Positions 21,859-33,500 of a stretch of 64,000 nt of DNA are shown one piece after another (positions within the stretch are counted from its first letter, which is position 1; every line of letters begins with the position of its first letter). Source of the DNA: Hawksworthiomyces lignivorus (lineage: Eukaryota > Ascomycota > Sordariomycetes > Ophiostomatales > Ophiostomataceae); NCBI GenBank assembly GCA_002917075.1, contig NTMA01000018.1, forward strand, positions 372,001 through 436,000. The letters run 5' to 3'. The position numbers were made by a program, and so were the translations under genes. The notes under the pieces were generated by a model. The model was not told where the DNA came from and did not search any database. It saw only the letters and a list, made by a program, of their open reading frames with translations.

Positions 21859-22959
21859 ATGCCGACCCCGATTGTTCCCAAGAAGCTCGAGCCCGGGGCG
21901 ACCATCGCGCTGGTGTCGCCGTCGGCGCGGCTGAACCACGAGCTGGCGGCCGTGGTGGCGCGGGCGACGGCGGTGCTGACGGGCAGCGGCTACAAGGTGC
22001 GGGAGCTGTTCACAGCGGACACCGGGATCGCGTCGTCGATTGAGAACCGGCTGGCGGAGTTGCGGGCGGCGTTTACGGACCCGGAGGTGGCGGTGGTGTT
22101 CTGTACGATCGGCGGGTCGACGTTTACGGAGCTGCTGCCGGCGCTGCTGGCGGACACGGTGCTGCAGGAGGCGATCGTGGCGGATCCCAAGATCGTCGTG
22201 GGCTACTCGGACATGACGGGCCTGCACTGGTTCCTGCACGCGCGGACGGGGCTGCGCACGTTCTACGGGCCGGGGGCGATCGCGGAGCTGGGCGAGAACA
22301 GCGGCGACGACGGCGACGACGACGACGCGGCGAGCCCGCGCGCGTTCTGCCTCAAGCACCTGCTGCGGGCCGTCGCCGAGACGGCGCCGCTGGGCGACGT
22401 GGCGCGCGCGCGCGCGTACGCGCCCAAGGCGGACCCGTGCTTCTTCGACGCGGCGGCGACGGCGGCGCCCCAGCTGGTGCCCAACGCCGCGGGCTGGTCA
22501 TGGCTGCGCGGGGGCCGGGGACAGGGCCGCCTCTTTGGCGGCTGCGCCACCGTGGCCGCGCGCCTGTCGGGCGTGCGCGCCGTCGCGCCCGACTGGCGCG
22601 GCCGCATCGTGTTTCTCGAGACGGCCGCCGGCGACGACCCGGCCATCTCGGCCCTGCCCCTGCACCGCGTGCGCGCCGCCTTTGCCGACCTGCGCGCCCA
22701 GGGCGTCTTCGACCACGCTGCCGGCCTCGTCGTCGGCCGCCCCTACGGCTACGACTCCCCCCAAGACCGCGCCGCCTACGCCCAAGTCATCACCGGCCTG
22801 CTCTGCGACGACCGCTCCGCCGCCCTCCCCGCTTTTCCCATCCTCTTCAACGTCGACTTCGGCCACACCACCCCCATGGTCACCCTGCCCTACGACGCCC
22901 TCGCCGAGCTCGACTCCGACCGCGACCGCTTCGCCATCCTGGAGCCCGCCGTCCAGTAG
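21859..22959 (+). CDS. S66-family serine peptidase (LD-carboxypeptidase/MccF-like)
   Basis: Single exon, 366 aa from the ATG at 21859, where family similarity begins (LEPGATIALVSPSARLNH). The class I glutamine-amidotransferase-like fold is marked by CTIGGSTFTELLPAL, the nucleophile elbow VVGYSDMTGLHW with Ser117, Glu254 in GRIVFLETA and His336 in DFGHTTPM. Together these form the expected Ser-Glu-His triad. Bacterial members cleave L,D-bonds in murein peptides (LdcA) or inactivate microcin C-like peptide-nucleotides (MccF). Fungi lack peptidoglycan, so the substrate is unknown. No signal peptide is visible, so it is probably cytosolic. A short acidic insert (GDDGDDDDA) lies near residue 150. 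Codon choice changes along the gene from G-ending to C-ending. Confidence 0.87.
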   Translation: MPTPIVPKKLEPGATIALVSPSARLNHELAAVVARATAVLTGSGYKVRELFTADTGIASSIENRLAELRAAFTDPEVAVVFCTIGGSTFTELLPALLADTVLQEAIVADPKIVVGYSDMTGLHWFLHARTGLRTFYGPGAIAELGENSGDDGDDDDAASPRAFCLKHLLRAVAETAPLGDVARARAYAPKADPCFFDAAATAAPQLVPNAAGWSWLRGGRGQGRLFGGCATVAARLSGVRAVAPDWRGRIVFLETAAGDDPAISALPLHRVRAAFADLRAQGVFDHAAGLVVGRPYGYDSPQDRAAYAQVITGLLCDDRSAALPAFPILFNVDFGHTTPMVTLPYDALAELDSDRDRFAILEPAVQ

Positions 22960-24401
22960 CGGCCAGGCAGAAGAGGGCTGCGCATGCTACAAGCTTACTA
23001 CGATTTTGCCTCTCAGGGCACTTCCCACGATGGGTGGAGCGCTGAGTGCTTTTGGGTCGTGTTCAGGGCGTGTTGTGGCAGATGTCTGCCAGTCGCTGGG
23101 CCATATGCTGCACTGTGCGTAGGAGTGGAGATGGCGTCCACAAAAGGATGCAGAGGCACAACCTCGGCGAGGCAAAGAAAATAGACGTTGCTAGGCTGCT
23201 TTAAATGAACAATGCTTACAATCCTTTGTCCTTTTTTTTTTGTTTTTTTTTTTTGTTTCAGAGCTGACTCGTTATATTGTCTGTCTGCATGCCCTAGCCA
23301 GCTCATCAGTGACGTAATGAACATCAAACTGCCAGCTATGTAGATGCCCCTTTGCTGTAGCGTCTCATTCCGAGCCCGACCAAGTTGTCCAGCTGGGCCT
23401 CTTCCATTCCATTTCTTGCCCTGTTAGGTGCATCATTGCTGTCTTCACCGAAATAACGAAATGAAAAGCTGCCATAGCCGTTCCCGGCTCGCCAGAAAAC
23501 TCACACAGTCGTAACAGGAAACATTCGGGAAATGCAGGGCTGCCCTCCCCCCGCAGCGGCTGCTGTGGTGTAATTCCTCTGCAGAAAAAGCGTTGAAAGG
23601 CGACATGAAATACTCCTACCAGCCCTAAATATTAGCCGCCTTTGGTGAGCAAAACGGTGTGCTAAGTACCTAATTCTACGACTACAGAGGGGTTCCCCGC
23701 AAATAAGCATCAACTGAACCACATTACGTCATGAAGACAGCGAGAAGAGCTACCAAAGGCTAGGCCGCTTCTACGTGTATACATCTACCTCCTCTCTCCG
23801 GCGATGAGACGCAAGGTATCCCGGAAAGAGGAGGTACCTGCTTCGCGCGGGCTGTCACCATAGACCAGCGGAGTCACTTTCATTTTGGGTAATCAGCAAA
23901 ATGGCCAGACGAAACGAGGAGGGGGGAAGGCAAAATTGAGCCTGGCGAATAGAGTGACGGAAGCACAGGGCACGTTGCTTTGAAGGTTTGGTTAGGTTCC
24001 TGGGCGAGAGGACCAGGCCAAGCAGAGAAATGAAAGAGGAAGAGAGGGGGGGACCAGCGGAGAGGACGGGGAGAGGAGGGTGGACAGCGAGGGAGAGAAG
24101 AAGAGTTCGGGTTGGGTGACGAGCAGAGCTGTTTTTTTTTTTCTCTCTGAAATGTGAAGTGTACAATGCCAAAACGTATATAATCTGCAGAGATCATGTC
24201 ATCTGCCGATTTTCACCTCTTCTGACACGCGCTCTGCATCGTCTCTCTTTGCGCATTCTTAAGTAACGCAATCGAGCCCAATTGCATCTCAATCTCTTTT
24301 GACCCTATTTTCATCACTCTGAGCGTAGCCAATTTATTCCAGCTCAAACAATTTCTCTCTCTCCGCATCTTCCGTGAAAGCAGCTCCTCCTCTCAATCGC
24401 C
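22960..24401. other. Intergenic region upstream of the small membrane-anchored protein gene
   Basis: These 1.4 kb hold no supported gene. T runs occur at about 23232-23256 and 24132-24141. About 23915-24115 is strongly purine-rich on the plus strand, opposite to the pyrimidine-rich leaders of plus-strand genes in this window. The last 150 bp before the ATG at 24402 are pyrimidine-rich, as expected of a leader. Confidence 0.5.
24177..24183 (+). promoter_or_regulatory. Candidate TATA box
   Basis: TATATAA, 219 bp before the ATG at 24402 and just before the pyrimidine-rich leader. Position and sequence fit a core promoter element, but no transcript data support it. Confidence 0.35.
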
Positions 24402-24927
24402 ATGTCTCGCTCGCGTACTCCCCTTTACCTCGGCGTCCTTCTGGCTAGCGGTGCTGGCTACTATCTCTACTCCGCCGGCGGCAATCCCAAGGAGGCCGAG
24501 AAGAAATTTGAGCGTAAGTTTTCTTTTTTTTTTTTTTCTTTTGTCATTTTTATTTAATTTCCTCACCGACTTGTGGCCTTGTTTTTTTTCCTGGTTGAGG
24601 TAAGGCTCTTTGGTATCCCCTCACGGAACTAACCAGTCCGCCCCACCACGCACAGAGGACCTCAAGTCGGTCCGCGACCGCGCCACCAGCTCCGGCCAGC
24701 AGGCGCGCACCGACGCCGAGAAGTTCGGCCAGGAGGCCGGCGCCAAGGTCGATGCCGCCGTCGCCAAGGCCCAGGAGGACTACAGCAAAGGTGCCGCCAA
24801 GGCCGAGGCCTACGGCAAGGACGTCCAGGCCGCCCTGAGCAAGTCCGTCGACGCCTTCGACAAGAAGGTCGAGGACGCCGCCTCCAAGACCAAGAGCGGC
24901 TTCTCCAGCTGGTTCGGCGGGAAATAA
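24402..24927 (+). CDS. Small membrane-anchored helical protein (fungal 'calcofluor white hypersensitive'-type)
   Basis: Exons are 24402-24513 and 24656-24927, giving 127 aa; the intron starts GTAAGT and has an ACTAAC branch. The N-terminus MSRSRTPLYLGVLLASGAGYYLYSAGG has a few basic residues and then one membrane segment of about 18 residues, resembling a mitochondrial or ER anchor. The rest is a charged amphipathic helix rich in Ala, Lys, Asp and Glu (AEKFGQEAGAKVDAAVAKAQEDY), ending in KSGFSSWFGGK. Short proteins like this are found throughout Sordariomycetes and are often labelled calcofluor white hypersensitive protein. I recall that label and did not verify it. The function is unknown; the heptad-like helix resembles apolipoprotein or LEA-like membrane-surface helices. 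Confidence 0.72.
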
Positions 24928-25312
24928 AATTAAAAAAAAAAAAGTAAGACCCGGCCAGGCAGCGAGCTGCAACTGTGTATGTGAGTGTGAGAGAAATGAA
25001 GCGGACGGAAGGGAATGGGAAGAGGGTGCGTATGAGTGTGAGGTTAGAGGAGGGGGGAAATGGGGGCGAAGGGTGGGAAATACTATCGTATATAAGAAGG
25101 GCATTTTTTACACTTAGGACGGTGAATCGCTTTACAAGATCTTGTTCACATTTTTTTGTTTCTTTCTTTTTTGGCATCGCGACGAAATGAAATCCGGGTT
25201 GGTCCAATGTAAGGGTATCTATTCTAAATCCATCCATTTTTGTTTACAGCTCCGCCTGCTGTTGGAGTTCTTATTTTCTTTTCTTTTCTTTTACTGTTCT
25301 TAATGTTCCCCC
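24928..25312. other. Convergent 3' spacer
   Basis: These 385 bp lie between the 3' ends of the small helical protein gene and the Prp6 gene. They are A/T- and G-rich without a supported gene and presumably contain both poly(A) sites. Confidence 0.55.
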
Positions 25313-28256
25313 CTACGACAGCTCGGCGGCGACCAGCTTGAGGATCTCCTCGACGCTCTTGCGGGCGTTCTTGGGGTCCTTGGCGACGGCCTGCCAGCGC
25401 TCGCCGTGGCGCGGGTCGTTGAGGGCGCACTTGGCGGCGACCTCGGCGTGCTTCTCGGCGGTGCCGTGCTGGAGGAGGAAGCGGTAGTACCAGGCCCAGG
25501 AGTCGCCGGCGTCGGCGTCGAGCACGAGGGCCTTTTCGAACCAGCTCTGGGCGCGCTCGAGCTTGCGCTCGCCCCAGAAGATGCGCGCCACGGCCACGAA
25601 CAGCTGCGGGTCGCTGTCGACCTGCTTGATAGCCTCGAGCGCCAGCGGCTTGCGCTGCGTGCGCGGCTCCAGGAACCAGATGCGCTCGCTCCACAGCAGG
25701 CCGCTCTTGGGCATCTGCTTGAGCGCCGTGGCCATGAGCGCTTTCGCCTGCGCCAGGTTGCCCGCGCGCCGCTCCACGCGCACCAGCTCGCACCACAGCT
25801 CGGGCGACCGCGGCACCGCCTGGCGCGCGCGGTCCAGCACGCTGCGCGCCTTGACCACGGCGCCGGCGGCCTCCTCGAGCCGCGCAAACAGCAGCCACAG
25901 CGGCACCGACCCGGGCACCGCCTTGACGCCCGCGCTGTACGCCTCGCGCGCCTGCGGCACGCGCCCCAGCGCCTCGTAGATCTGGCCCTTGAGCATCCAC
26001 AGCTTGGGCGCGGCCGGGAACAGCTGCAGCGCCTCCTGCACCAGCTCGAGCGCGGCGTCGCTGTTGCCCAGCTGGCGCTCAAAGGCCACGCTGCGCATCC
26101 ACACGCGGTCGGTGGGCGCGTTCTGGCGCGCCGTGGCCAGCAGCCGCCGCGCCTGGTCGGGAAACCCGTTGTCGGCCTCGAGCTTGACGGCGGCGAGCCA
26201 GATGTCCTCGTTGTTGGGGTTCTGCTTGAAGGCGCGGCCCAGCACGCGGCGCGCCTCGTCCAGCTCGCCCGCCAGCAGCCGCTCCTTGGCCAGCATCATC
26301 CACAGCACCTCGCTGTGCGGGCAGGCCTCGACGGCGCGCTCCAGCACCTGGAACAGCGCCGCCTTGTCGGCGCCGTGGCTGCGCTCCAGGTCCACGGCCG
26401 CCAGCCACAGCGTGCGGCTGTTGACAAACACGCGCAGCGCGTACGCGTAGATGGCGCGCGCCGTCTCGTAGCGCCCGCGGTTGATGCTGCCGCGCGCGTC
26501 CTCCATCCACGTCTCCTTGCGGTCGTCGTCCTCGTCCAGGCCCCAGCCCAGCGTCTCGCGCACAATGGCCGCGCACGTCAGCACCGCGCCCTCGGCCTCG
26601 CACTTCTCCGCCTCGGCGATCCACTCCTCGCGCTTCGGCATGGCCGACTCCTTGGCCAGCGCCTGCACCGCGCTGCGCATCACGTTGGCCCGCCCGCCCG
26701 CCGCCTCGCCCAGCTGCTCCTGCAGCCGCGCCGCCGCGATCCAGATCTCGTGCGACGTCGGCACCGCCTTGCGCGCCTTGTTGAGCACCGCCTTGGCGTT
26801 CTTGGGCGTCTCCAGCCGCGCCAGCGCCAGCCACAGGTCCACCGACGCCGGGATCAGCTCCGTCGCCTTGGCCAGCAGCAGCCGCGCGTCCCCCGCGTCC
26901 TCCTCCAGGTTGACCGCCTCCTTCCACAGCGCCTCCGACTCGGGAATGTGGTCCAGCGCCCGCCGCACCACCCGCTTCTTGGACAGCGGGTCCGACTCGA
27001 GCCGCATCGCCTCCACCCACAGCCGCACCGACCGCCGGTTCGCCTTGATCGCCTCGGCCGCGATCACCTTGGCGTTGCGGCTCTCGTTCAGCCGAATGTT
27101 CTCCAGCCACACGTCCTCGCTGCGCGGGCAGTGCTGGCACCCACGCGCGATCACGCTACGCGCCGTCCCCACCTTGCCCGCCAGCTCCTCCACGCGCGCC
27201 GCCGCGATCCACCCCGGCGCGCTCGTCGGGTTCGACTCCACCGCCGACTTGAGCAGCTTGCGCGCAAAGTCCACGTCGCTCACGCTCACCTTCTCGCCCG
27301 CCGCCTCCAGCTTGCTCAGCGACGTGATGTACCCCTTGGGGTCCACGCTCGTCGCCGTCCCCACCACCGAGCTCGTCCCGCTGACCGCGCTCGCGTGCGA
27401 CGCCTGGTCCAGGTGCGCCTGCAGCACCTTGTCGCGCGCCGCCCCGATCTTGGCAAAGTTCGTCATCGTGCCGTCCTTGCCGCCGCCGGCCTCCGACGCC
27501 GCCCCGTCGTCCGAGACCGTCGTCCCCAGCTCGCCCGTGTCGCGCGCCGCGGCGAGAACCGTGTCGGGCACGGCGTAGAACCTCTGCCGTTGCGCCTGCC
27601 GGTTCCGCTTCGTCTTGCCCGTCATGTCTTTGACGTCGGGCAGGTTTAGCCACTCCTCTTCCGAGACCGTGCCCAGCGCCCGCTTGAGGTCGGCAAACTG
27701 CGCCTCGATCTTTGGGTTCTGGCGCTCATATTCTTCGAGCTCGACTTTTTCGCGGGTTTCCCTGTTAAAAAAAAAAAAAAGAAACAAATAGTCGGTAATC
27801 CGTTCATCTTTCATCTATACATAAGACGATAAACCATTTGCATTCTCTCGGGTGTGAAAAGAAAGAAGGGTTCGGAAAAAGAGAAAAGCAAGAGAGAGCT
27901 TACCTTTGCTTCTGCCGCCGCTTGGCCATCTTCTCGTCGACCTCCTGCCAGATGCGGTCGGCCTCTTCATCGTCCTTCTCGTAGATTCCACCGGCGAACA
28001 GTCCCACCTCGTTGTCAGGGTCCTGATACCGATCGTCGTCGTCGTCGCCGCCGGCCTCGTCTTCCCGGCCATCTGCCTTGTTCTGAAGCTGCTGTGACCG
28101 CTTGGCGATGGCCGCCTTCATCTGCTCGTCCGTCGGTCCGCTGCTCGTCGGGCCCAAGTCGGACCGCGTGACGAAGCTCGTCGCACCACGACCCACACCG
28201 GCGACATAGTTCTCTGGCGCCTTCTGGCTTAAGAAATCTGGTAGAGGGAACGGCAT
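25313..28256 (-). CDS. Pre-mRNA splicing factor Prp6/Prp1 (U4/U6.U5 tri-snRNP)
   Basis: Exons on the minus strand are 28256-27904 and 27761-25313, giving 933 aa. The intron is GTAAGC...TTAACAG with phase preserved (KQR joins ETREKVELEEYE). The start opens MPFPLPDFLSQKAPENYVAGVGRGATSFVTR, typical of the PRP1 N-terminal domain, which runs to about residue 150 and contains DPDNEVGLFAGGIYEKDDEEADRIWQEVDEKM. The rest is a superhelix of HAT/TPR-like repeats with recurring W-x-x-A-A-x-x-E patterns, such as SEDVWLENIRLNE, SEALWKEAVNLEE and SVPLWLLFARLEE. Prp6 bridges U5 to U4/U6 in the tri-snRNP and acts in the nucleus. The length matches the family. It is divergent from the CK2 beta gene 1.15 kb away. 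The antisense strand is open over about 2.2 kb, a by-product of GC-rich codons. Confidence 0.93.
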
Positions 28257-29404
28257 CTTCGCGGTGCCTTGAGGAGAAGAGTAGTGGCGAGGAGAGGCGA
28301 GGGGAGGGAGAGGGAGAGAGGGAAAGAAAGAGTCTGGAAAAAAGGAAACGAACGTGAGAGAGAAATAGAAGAAACAAAGAAGAGAAAATATAAGAAATGA
28401 AAAATCAACCACTAGTAAAAGGGCGTTGCTTCAAGCCTGGTTAGAACCCTTGGCGATCTTGACGTTTGGTCGTGGTGGATCTAGAGTTTAAAAGTTGACA
28501 GCGGAAAGAGGAAGAAGGCGGCCTAGCAGGCGGCAAGAGGCAAGAAATATCCTAGTACCAAGCATAAGTCGTGTGTATATGCAAATAACTAAAAGGGAAT
28601 ATTAACAAGAAAATTCACATGATGTGTCACGTGCTGATACCGACCGCATTCCATGGCGGGACAGTGTTCGTGCACGGGCCACAATGCGTTGCCCACGGAG
28701 GGATTGGGTCGAGTTCGACAGAGAACAAAAAGGCAGCGGAAATCGAAAAAATGCCCTAATTCGCATAATAATAAGGACCAGAAAGAGACCAAAAAGCCCA
28801 GCAAAAAAAAAAAGGCTGCCCTCTAAAGTACTACAGCGTCACATCTGCATTTCTCTGTTCCCCCCCATTATCTACCTGCTGGCCTCGTCGAACGTCAACC
28901 GATCGCCAGCAACCTCCGCCAACTGCCCGTCTCGGATTCTTGTACGGAAGCAAAAACCCACCCTAGGACGACTTGCGCTGACCGCGCCACGGTTGCGCCC
29001 CTGTGAAGAGAGTTTTCTTTACTTATTCACTTCTTCACTGCTTCCCCTTCTTCCCCTCCCCTCTGGTTCACAAATTTCTGCTCCAGGCGCGCCGTCACTT
29101 CACTCCTCTGCCGCCACACACTCCGTCATCCAACCACACGACACCACAGCCACCTTCTCTAGTGCCTCTGTCCCTTGCACGCCCATCGCAATCCCAAACC
29201 TTGCTCACCTCTCAGCCCGGAACAACCACGCGACCTGGTTCCTGCAGCTTCCACGCCCGAGTTGCTCTCTCGTCGACCCGGCTTGTCCATCCTCGTCTTT
29301 TTGGCGGGGTAAGCGCCGCCCTCCCAAAACATTCCATCTGCTCCCCCCCCTCTCCTCCGTTTCCCATCCGGCACCAAAACATCGATCCGCGAGACGCGTA
29401 AAAA
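28257..29404. other. Divergent promoter region of the Prp6 and CK2 beta genes
   Basis: These 1148 bp lie between two divergent housekeeping genes. About 28262-28400 is purine-rich on plus, hence a pyrimidine-rich leader for Prp6. About 29000-29400 is pyrimidine-rich on plus, hence the leader for CK2 beta. No protein gene is supported in between. Confidence 0.6.
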
Positions 29405-30573
29405 ATGTCCACATCATCAGGTACCCCAGAAACATGGATATCCTCCTTCTGCTCTCTTCTGGGTCATGAGTATTTTGCCGAGGTCTCAGAAGAGTTTATC
29501 GAGGATGACTTCAACCTCACAGGCCTGCAGTCGCAGGTACCTTTATATAAGGAGGCTTTAGAGGTAGGTAGTGGCTCTGCAACGCCATTTGCGGTGCTTT
29601 GACACCTCCAGTGGAAAGTAATAGACAAGCTAACGCAGCGCTTAAGATGATCCTGGATGTGGAGCCAGAAGAGGACGATGACGACCTAGAGGAGGAGGAA
29701 GACGACGACGAGAACGAGACTGGTGAAGAGCGCATGCGGCATCCTAGCGAGCGGCGGCACCACAGCCGGATGCCGAGCGATCTGTCCATGATTGAGGGGT
29801 CGGCCGAGATGCTGTACGGCCTGATACACCAGCGGTTCATCTGCTCGCGCGCGGGGATCCAGCAGATGTCTGAGAAATACGAGCTGAGCCACTTTGGCGT
29901 GTGCCCGCGCACGTACTGCAACCTGGCCCGCACCCTGCCCGTGGGCCTCTCCGACATACCGGGCGAGGACACCGTCAAGCTGTTCTGCCCGTCCTGTCTA
30001 GACGTCTACGTGCCGCCCAACAGCCGGTTCCAGACCGTCGACGGCGCCTTCTTTGGCCGCACGTTCGGCGCGCTCTTTTTGCTCACCTTCCCCGAGTACG
30101 ACCTCACCAAGAACGGCGTCGAGGCCCTGACCAACCTGGTGCACGACGCCGGCAGCGGCGACGGGCCCTTAATAGTGAACGGCATCTACGCCGTCAACAC
30201 CGCGCCCGGCCTGGGCCGCGGCAAGATCTTCGAGCCCAAGATCTACGGCTTCCGCGTCTCCGAGATGGCCCGCTCCGGCCCCCGCATGCAGTGGCTGCGC
30301 GACAAGCCAGACGACGTCAGCGAGCTGGACGAGGCCCGCCACTACGCCGAAGAGCACCCCGAGACAGACGAGGACGAGGACGGCCTGAGCCACGCCGGCC
30401 GGACGGTCGCGCGGAGGCGACCCCCAGGCGACGGCAGCGGGCGGCAGCAGCAGCAGCAGCAGCTCTTAGCACAGGGCCAGGCACAGGCGAACCTGCAGCA
30501 GCAGGAGCAGAGGCAAAACCAGAACGGCAGCCCAATGACGGTCGATGCCAACGGCGTCGAGTCGGAGCTGTGA
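29405..30573 (+). CDS. Casein kinase II regulatory (beta) subunit
   Basis: Exons are 29405-29563 and 29647-30573, giving 361 aa; the intron is GTAGGT...CTTAAG with a GCTAAC branch, and ALE joins MILDVEPEED. CK2 beta dimerises through a zinc ribbon and docks catalytic subunits and substrates in nucleus and cytoplasm. The N-terminus ETWISSFCSLLGHEYFAEV and EMLYGLIHQRFI are hallmark helices. The zinc ribbon is Cys139, 144, 167 and 170 (CPRTYC ... CPSC). The acidic loop (EEDDDDLEEEEDDDENE) is present. After FEPKIYGFRVSE the protein continues about 100 residues in an acidic then Gln-rich tail (CAG run near 30446), much longer than the compact animal subunit. This matches a CKB1/CKB2-type fungal regulatory subunit. 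Confidence 0.95.
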
Positions 30574-33500
30574 TTGGCCCCGCAAGAGGCAGCAGAGAAG
30601 AGCGTGGTCGGACACGGTAGACAATCATGGCGCTAATCTATACGGCACTAGAAAAAGGAAGAGCGAAAAAGAAAAAGGGGGAAAGGGGAAGACGGAAAGG
30701 AAGGGGTTCTGGGAGTTTTTTTTGTTTGTTTCGGATGTCAAAAAAAACCTGACGCTGCAAGAAAAAATGTCGCCCTTTAATAAAAAGACAAAGGGCCTGG
30801 ATGAATATCATACAAGGGGTTTGGTTTTCTTTGTCACTTTTTTTTTCTCTTTCTCTTCTCTCCTTCGTTTCTGCCTTTCCTTTCTATCTTTCTTTGTTGC
30901 GAGAACATAGAAACCCATCGCAAATCCAAAGAGGACGGCAATGGCTTTCTCCTTCATATAACCTACCTCTGCCTCACGAGACACGTTCTACGACAAACCA
31001 TAGCGAGCATCTTTGACTCCATTTGCTCCGCTGCAAGTTCTTCCCTTTGTTCTTGAGCCGGCCGGCTCAAAAAAAAATTCAGATAATCCCCTTTCTTTTT
31101 TTTTTTTTTTTATCTTCTTCTCCATCATTACCTATACACTCATGGTCGCGGCGTATTGTGTTGTTTTTGATTCGTTTCTGTATGTCTTATTTTTTACTTA
31201 ATTCTGCACTACTTGGCCAAATTTCTTTCAAATTTATGTCTTTTCCTCACCCCCGAGCTTACAACAGTAGTCTCAGGCAACTCAAAGCCATCATTGCATT
31301 GTTTTATGAATAGTGTTGGACACATCGGCCTATCTCATCGTGTGAAAGTCAGGAATGTGCCAACCCGGGTCTTGGATATCAAAGTCTCTCCTCTTGTCTT
31401 CTACCTAGGACCGAGGTCTACCATCTGTTCCTAATGATTTGTACTAGACCATTTTCTTGTGCTCTCTGTTCTAAGATATCCAAGGAGCAAATGACGAGCA
31501 AACATTCTGGCCACTTCTCTGCACGAGATTTGATCTGTTGCTGTTACGTATCTAATGCATGGATCGTAGACGATGTTCTGCAAGTTTGTTTGTGCCGGGT
31601 TGCATTATCGGAAAGTTAATTATGGAGCCGGAACGGGAGATTGTCGCCCAGAGACGCATACAGAGTAGTGCGAATTTGCGCATCCTGACTCGCTCATCGG
31701 GGGTCAAGGTACCGTCTTGTTCTCTCTCGTTTCTGACTCGTCCATCAGCGTCAGCGATTTTTGCCGTCGCAATTGCCGTGGCCGCCGCCGCCACCTGTTC
31801 ATGTTCCGTTATGACTAGCAGAATGCACGTCGGACAAGATGCTCATGTTCGTCGCCGAACAAAAATACCAGGCCGCGCAGTATATGTGTGGGGGGTCCGA
31901 ATAAGGCCAAGACAGCACACACATGCGGCAGTTCGTTGATACCTGTCTACTTATGCATTGATGCGTTTCTAGCCCAGTTTTTATTAATCAATATCTGGGT
32001 CCCGTAACCTACTATTCAATTTATGCCGATTTCACCAACCAGGAACCTGGAGGGCGGGACATGCTTTGTTTCATGCAGGACAGACACGGGAGGATTTCAA
32101 CTGGGAATGTCCTAAGCAGATACGCAACCCGTGTAGCATGTGGCTTTCCTGGGGGAGCGAGACAGAATAAAAAAAGATCGGAGAATAAAAGAGTATTTCG
32201 CATCCTTTGCGCCGTCGAGCGGCCACTTTCGCCGTGATTGCAAATACAGCGGAAGAGTGTGACCAGGAGATGCGCGAAATACCCAAATCACAAGATGACC
32301 ACAGCGTCAGCCCAGTTTTCGCTCCGCTCCATACAGCAAGGGTGCATCGATCTGCAGACATGTTACACGGTGTCAAAAAGCACCAATTAATTGACCTTGA
32401 CTATGACATCGAACAAAAAGAACGTAATAAGTAACTGCGGAATGTATCGTAGCTTAATAATGAAGGAGAAGCAATATAAGAGGTAATGTGGGCTATGTGG
32501 ATGGTATTGTTCGTAGGAAGAGCTTGCCGATAGCCGGGAGCATCCAATTCCATGCCCACTTACACCCAGGCGCACCCCAATCACGGTGGATGGTGTGATG
32601 AAGGCCACAGCAGAATCCAGAGCGTCCAGATATCAGCCTTGGCCAGGCCCCATCTTTATGTAAGTATACCGCGTGCATAGCTTTCTTTTCTTTTCTCATA
32701 CGCTTTATTTTTTATACTTCTTTCGGGATCATCGAGGCGAAGATGTGCTTGATTTTATCTGCACGTAGGACAATCTGTACCAGCGCCAATAATGAATAGG
32801 AGCTCAGCAGCCAGTATTGTCCTCTTTGCTGTTAGGTTTGAGGTTGTAGTAAATCTTGTAACCACGCTAGCGGCAACGGGCGTTGGGGTTCCCTCGTTAT
32901 CAGAAAATTTTACTTGTTAGTCTCGCCTGGGGTGTCGTGCATCTAGTAATATGATTCATAATGTGCAATCCACAAGATTGGATGGAAACGAGATCCACCA
33001 CAAAGAGACCCGTGCTTTGCCTGTTACTGTCCACCACGGTTCTCCCCTACCTCTCGCTAGCAGACCCGCCAAGCCTTTTGGTTGCCTTTTTTTGCCGTTC
33101 TTCGCCATGCCATTCCTGGCGTTTCTTTTCTCTCTAGCCTTGGCCCCGGCCGAGACCCACATCTTTGACTTTCAGTTTCTTAGACCTCGAAGCTCCCACC
33201 TCCCTTCGTCGTACTCGTAGTCGTATGCGTATGCATATCAACAGGTACGAGTCGTTATCACTTACACGTCTTTTAACCAAACTGAGAAATAATAGGACGA
33301 CGTCCCTGACGACAAGAAGACGTCGAGATAACCAAGAGGATAATCAGCGACGCGCATTGTCAGCGTTCTTTTCAATATTACAAGATGCCTTTTACAAGGG
33401 ACCTTCCCACGGTCGATATCTGCCTATGCGGACTGCTTATTCTTTTGTAGAGTGTGCCATGGCCGCCATTGAGTCGACGGCAACCAGGCTGCAAGGCCAC

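Noticed and set aside
25406..27649. 747-codon open frame antisense to the Prp6 gene
   Set aside because: Its product is Arg/Leu/His/Gln-rich low complexity. GC-rich codons in Prp6 remove stops from the opposite strand. The sense strand has clear HAT-repeat homology.
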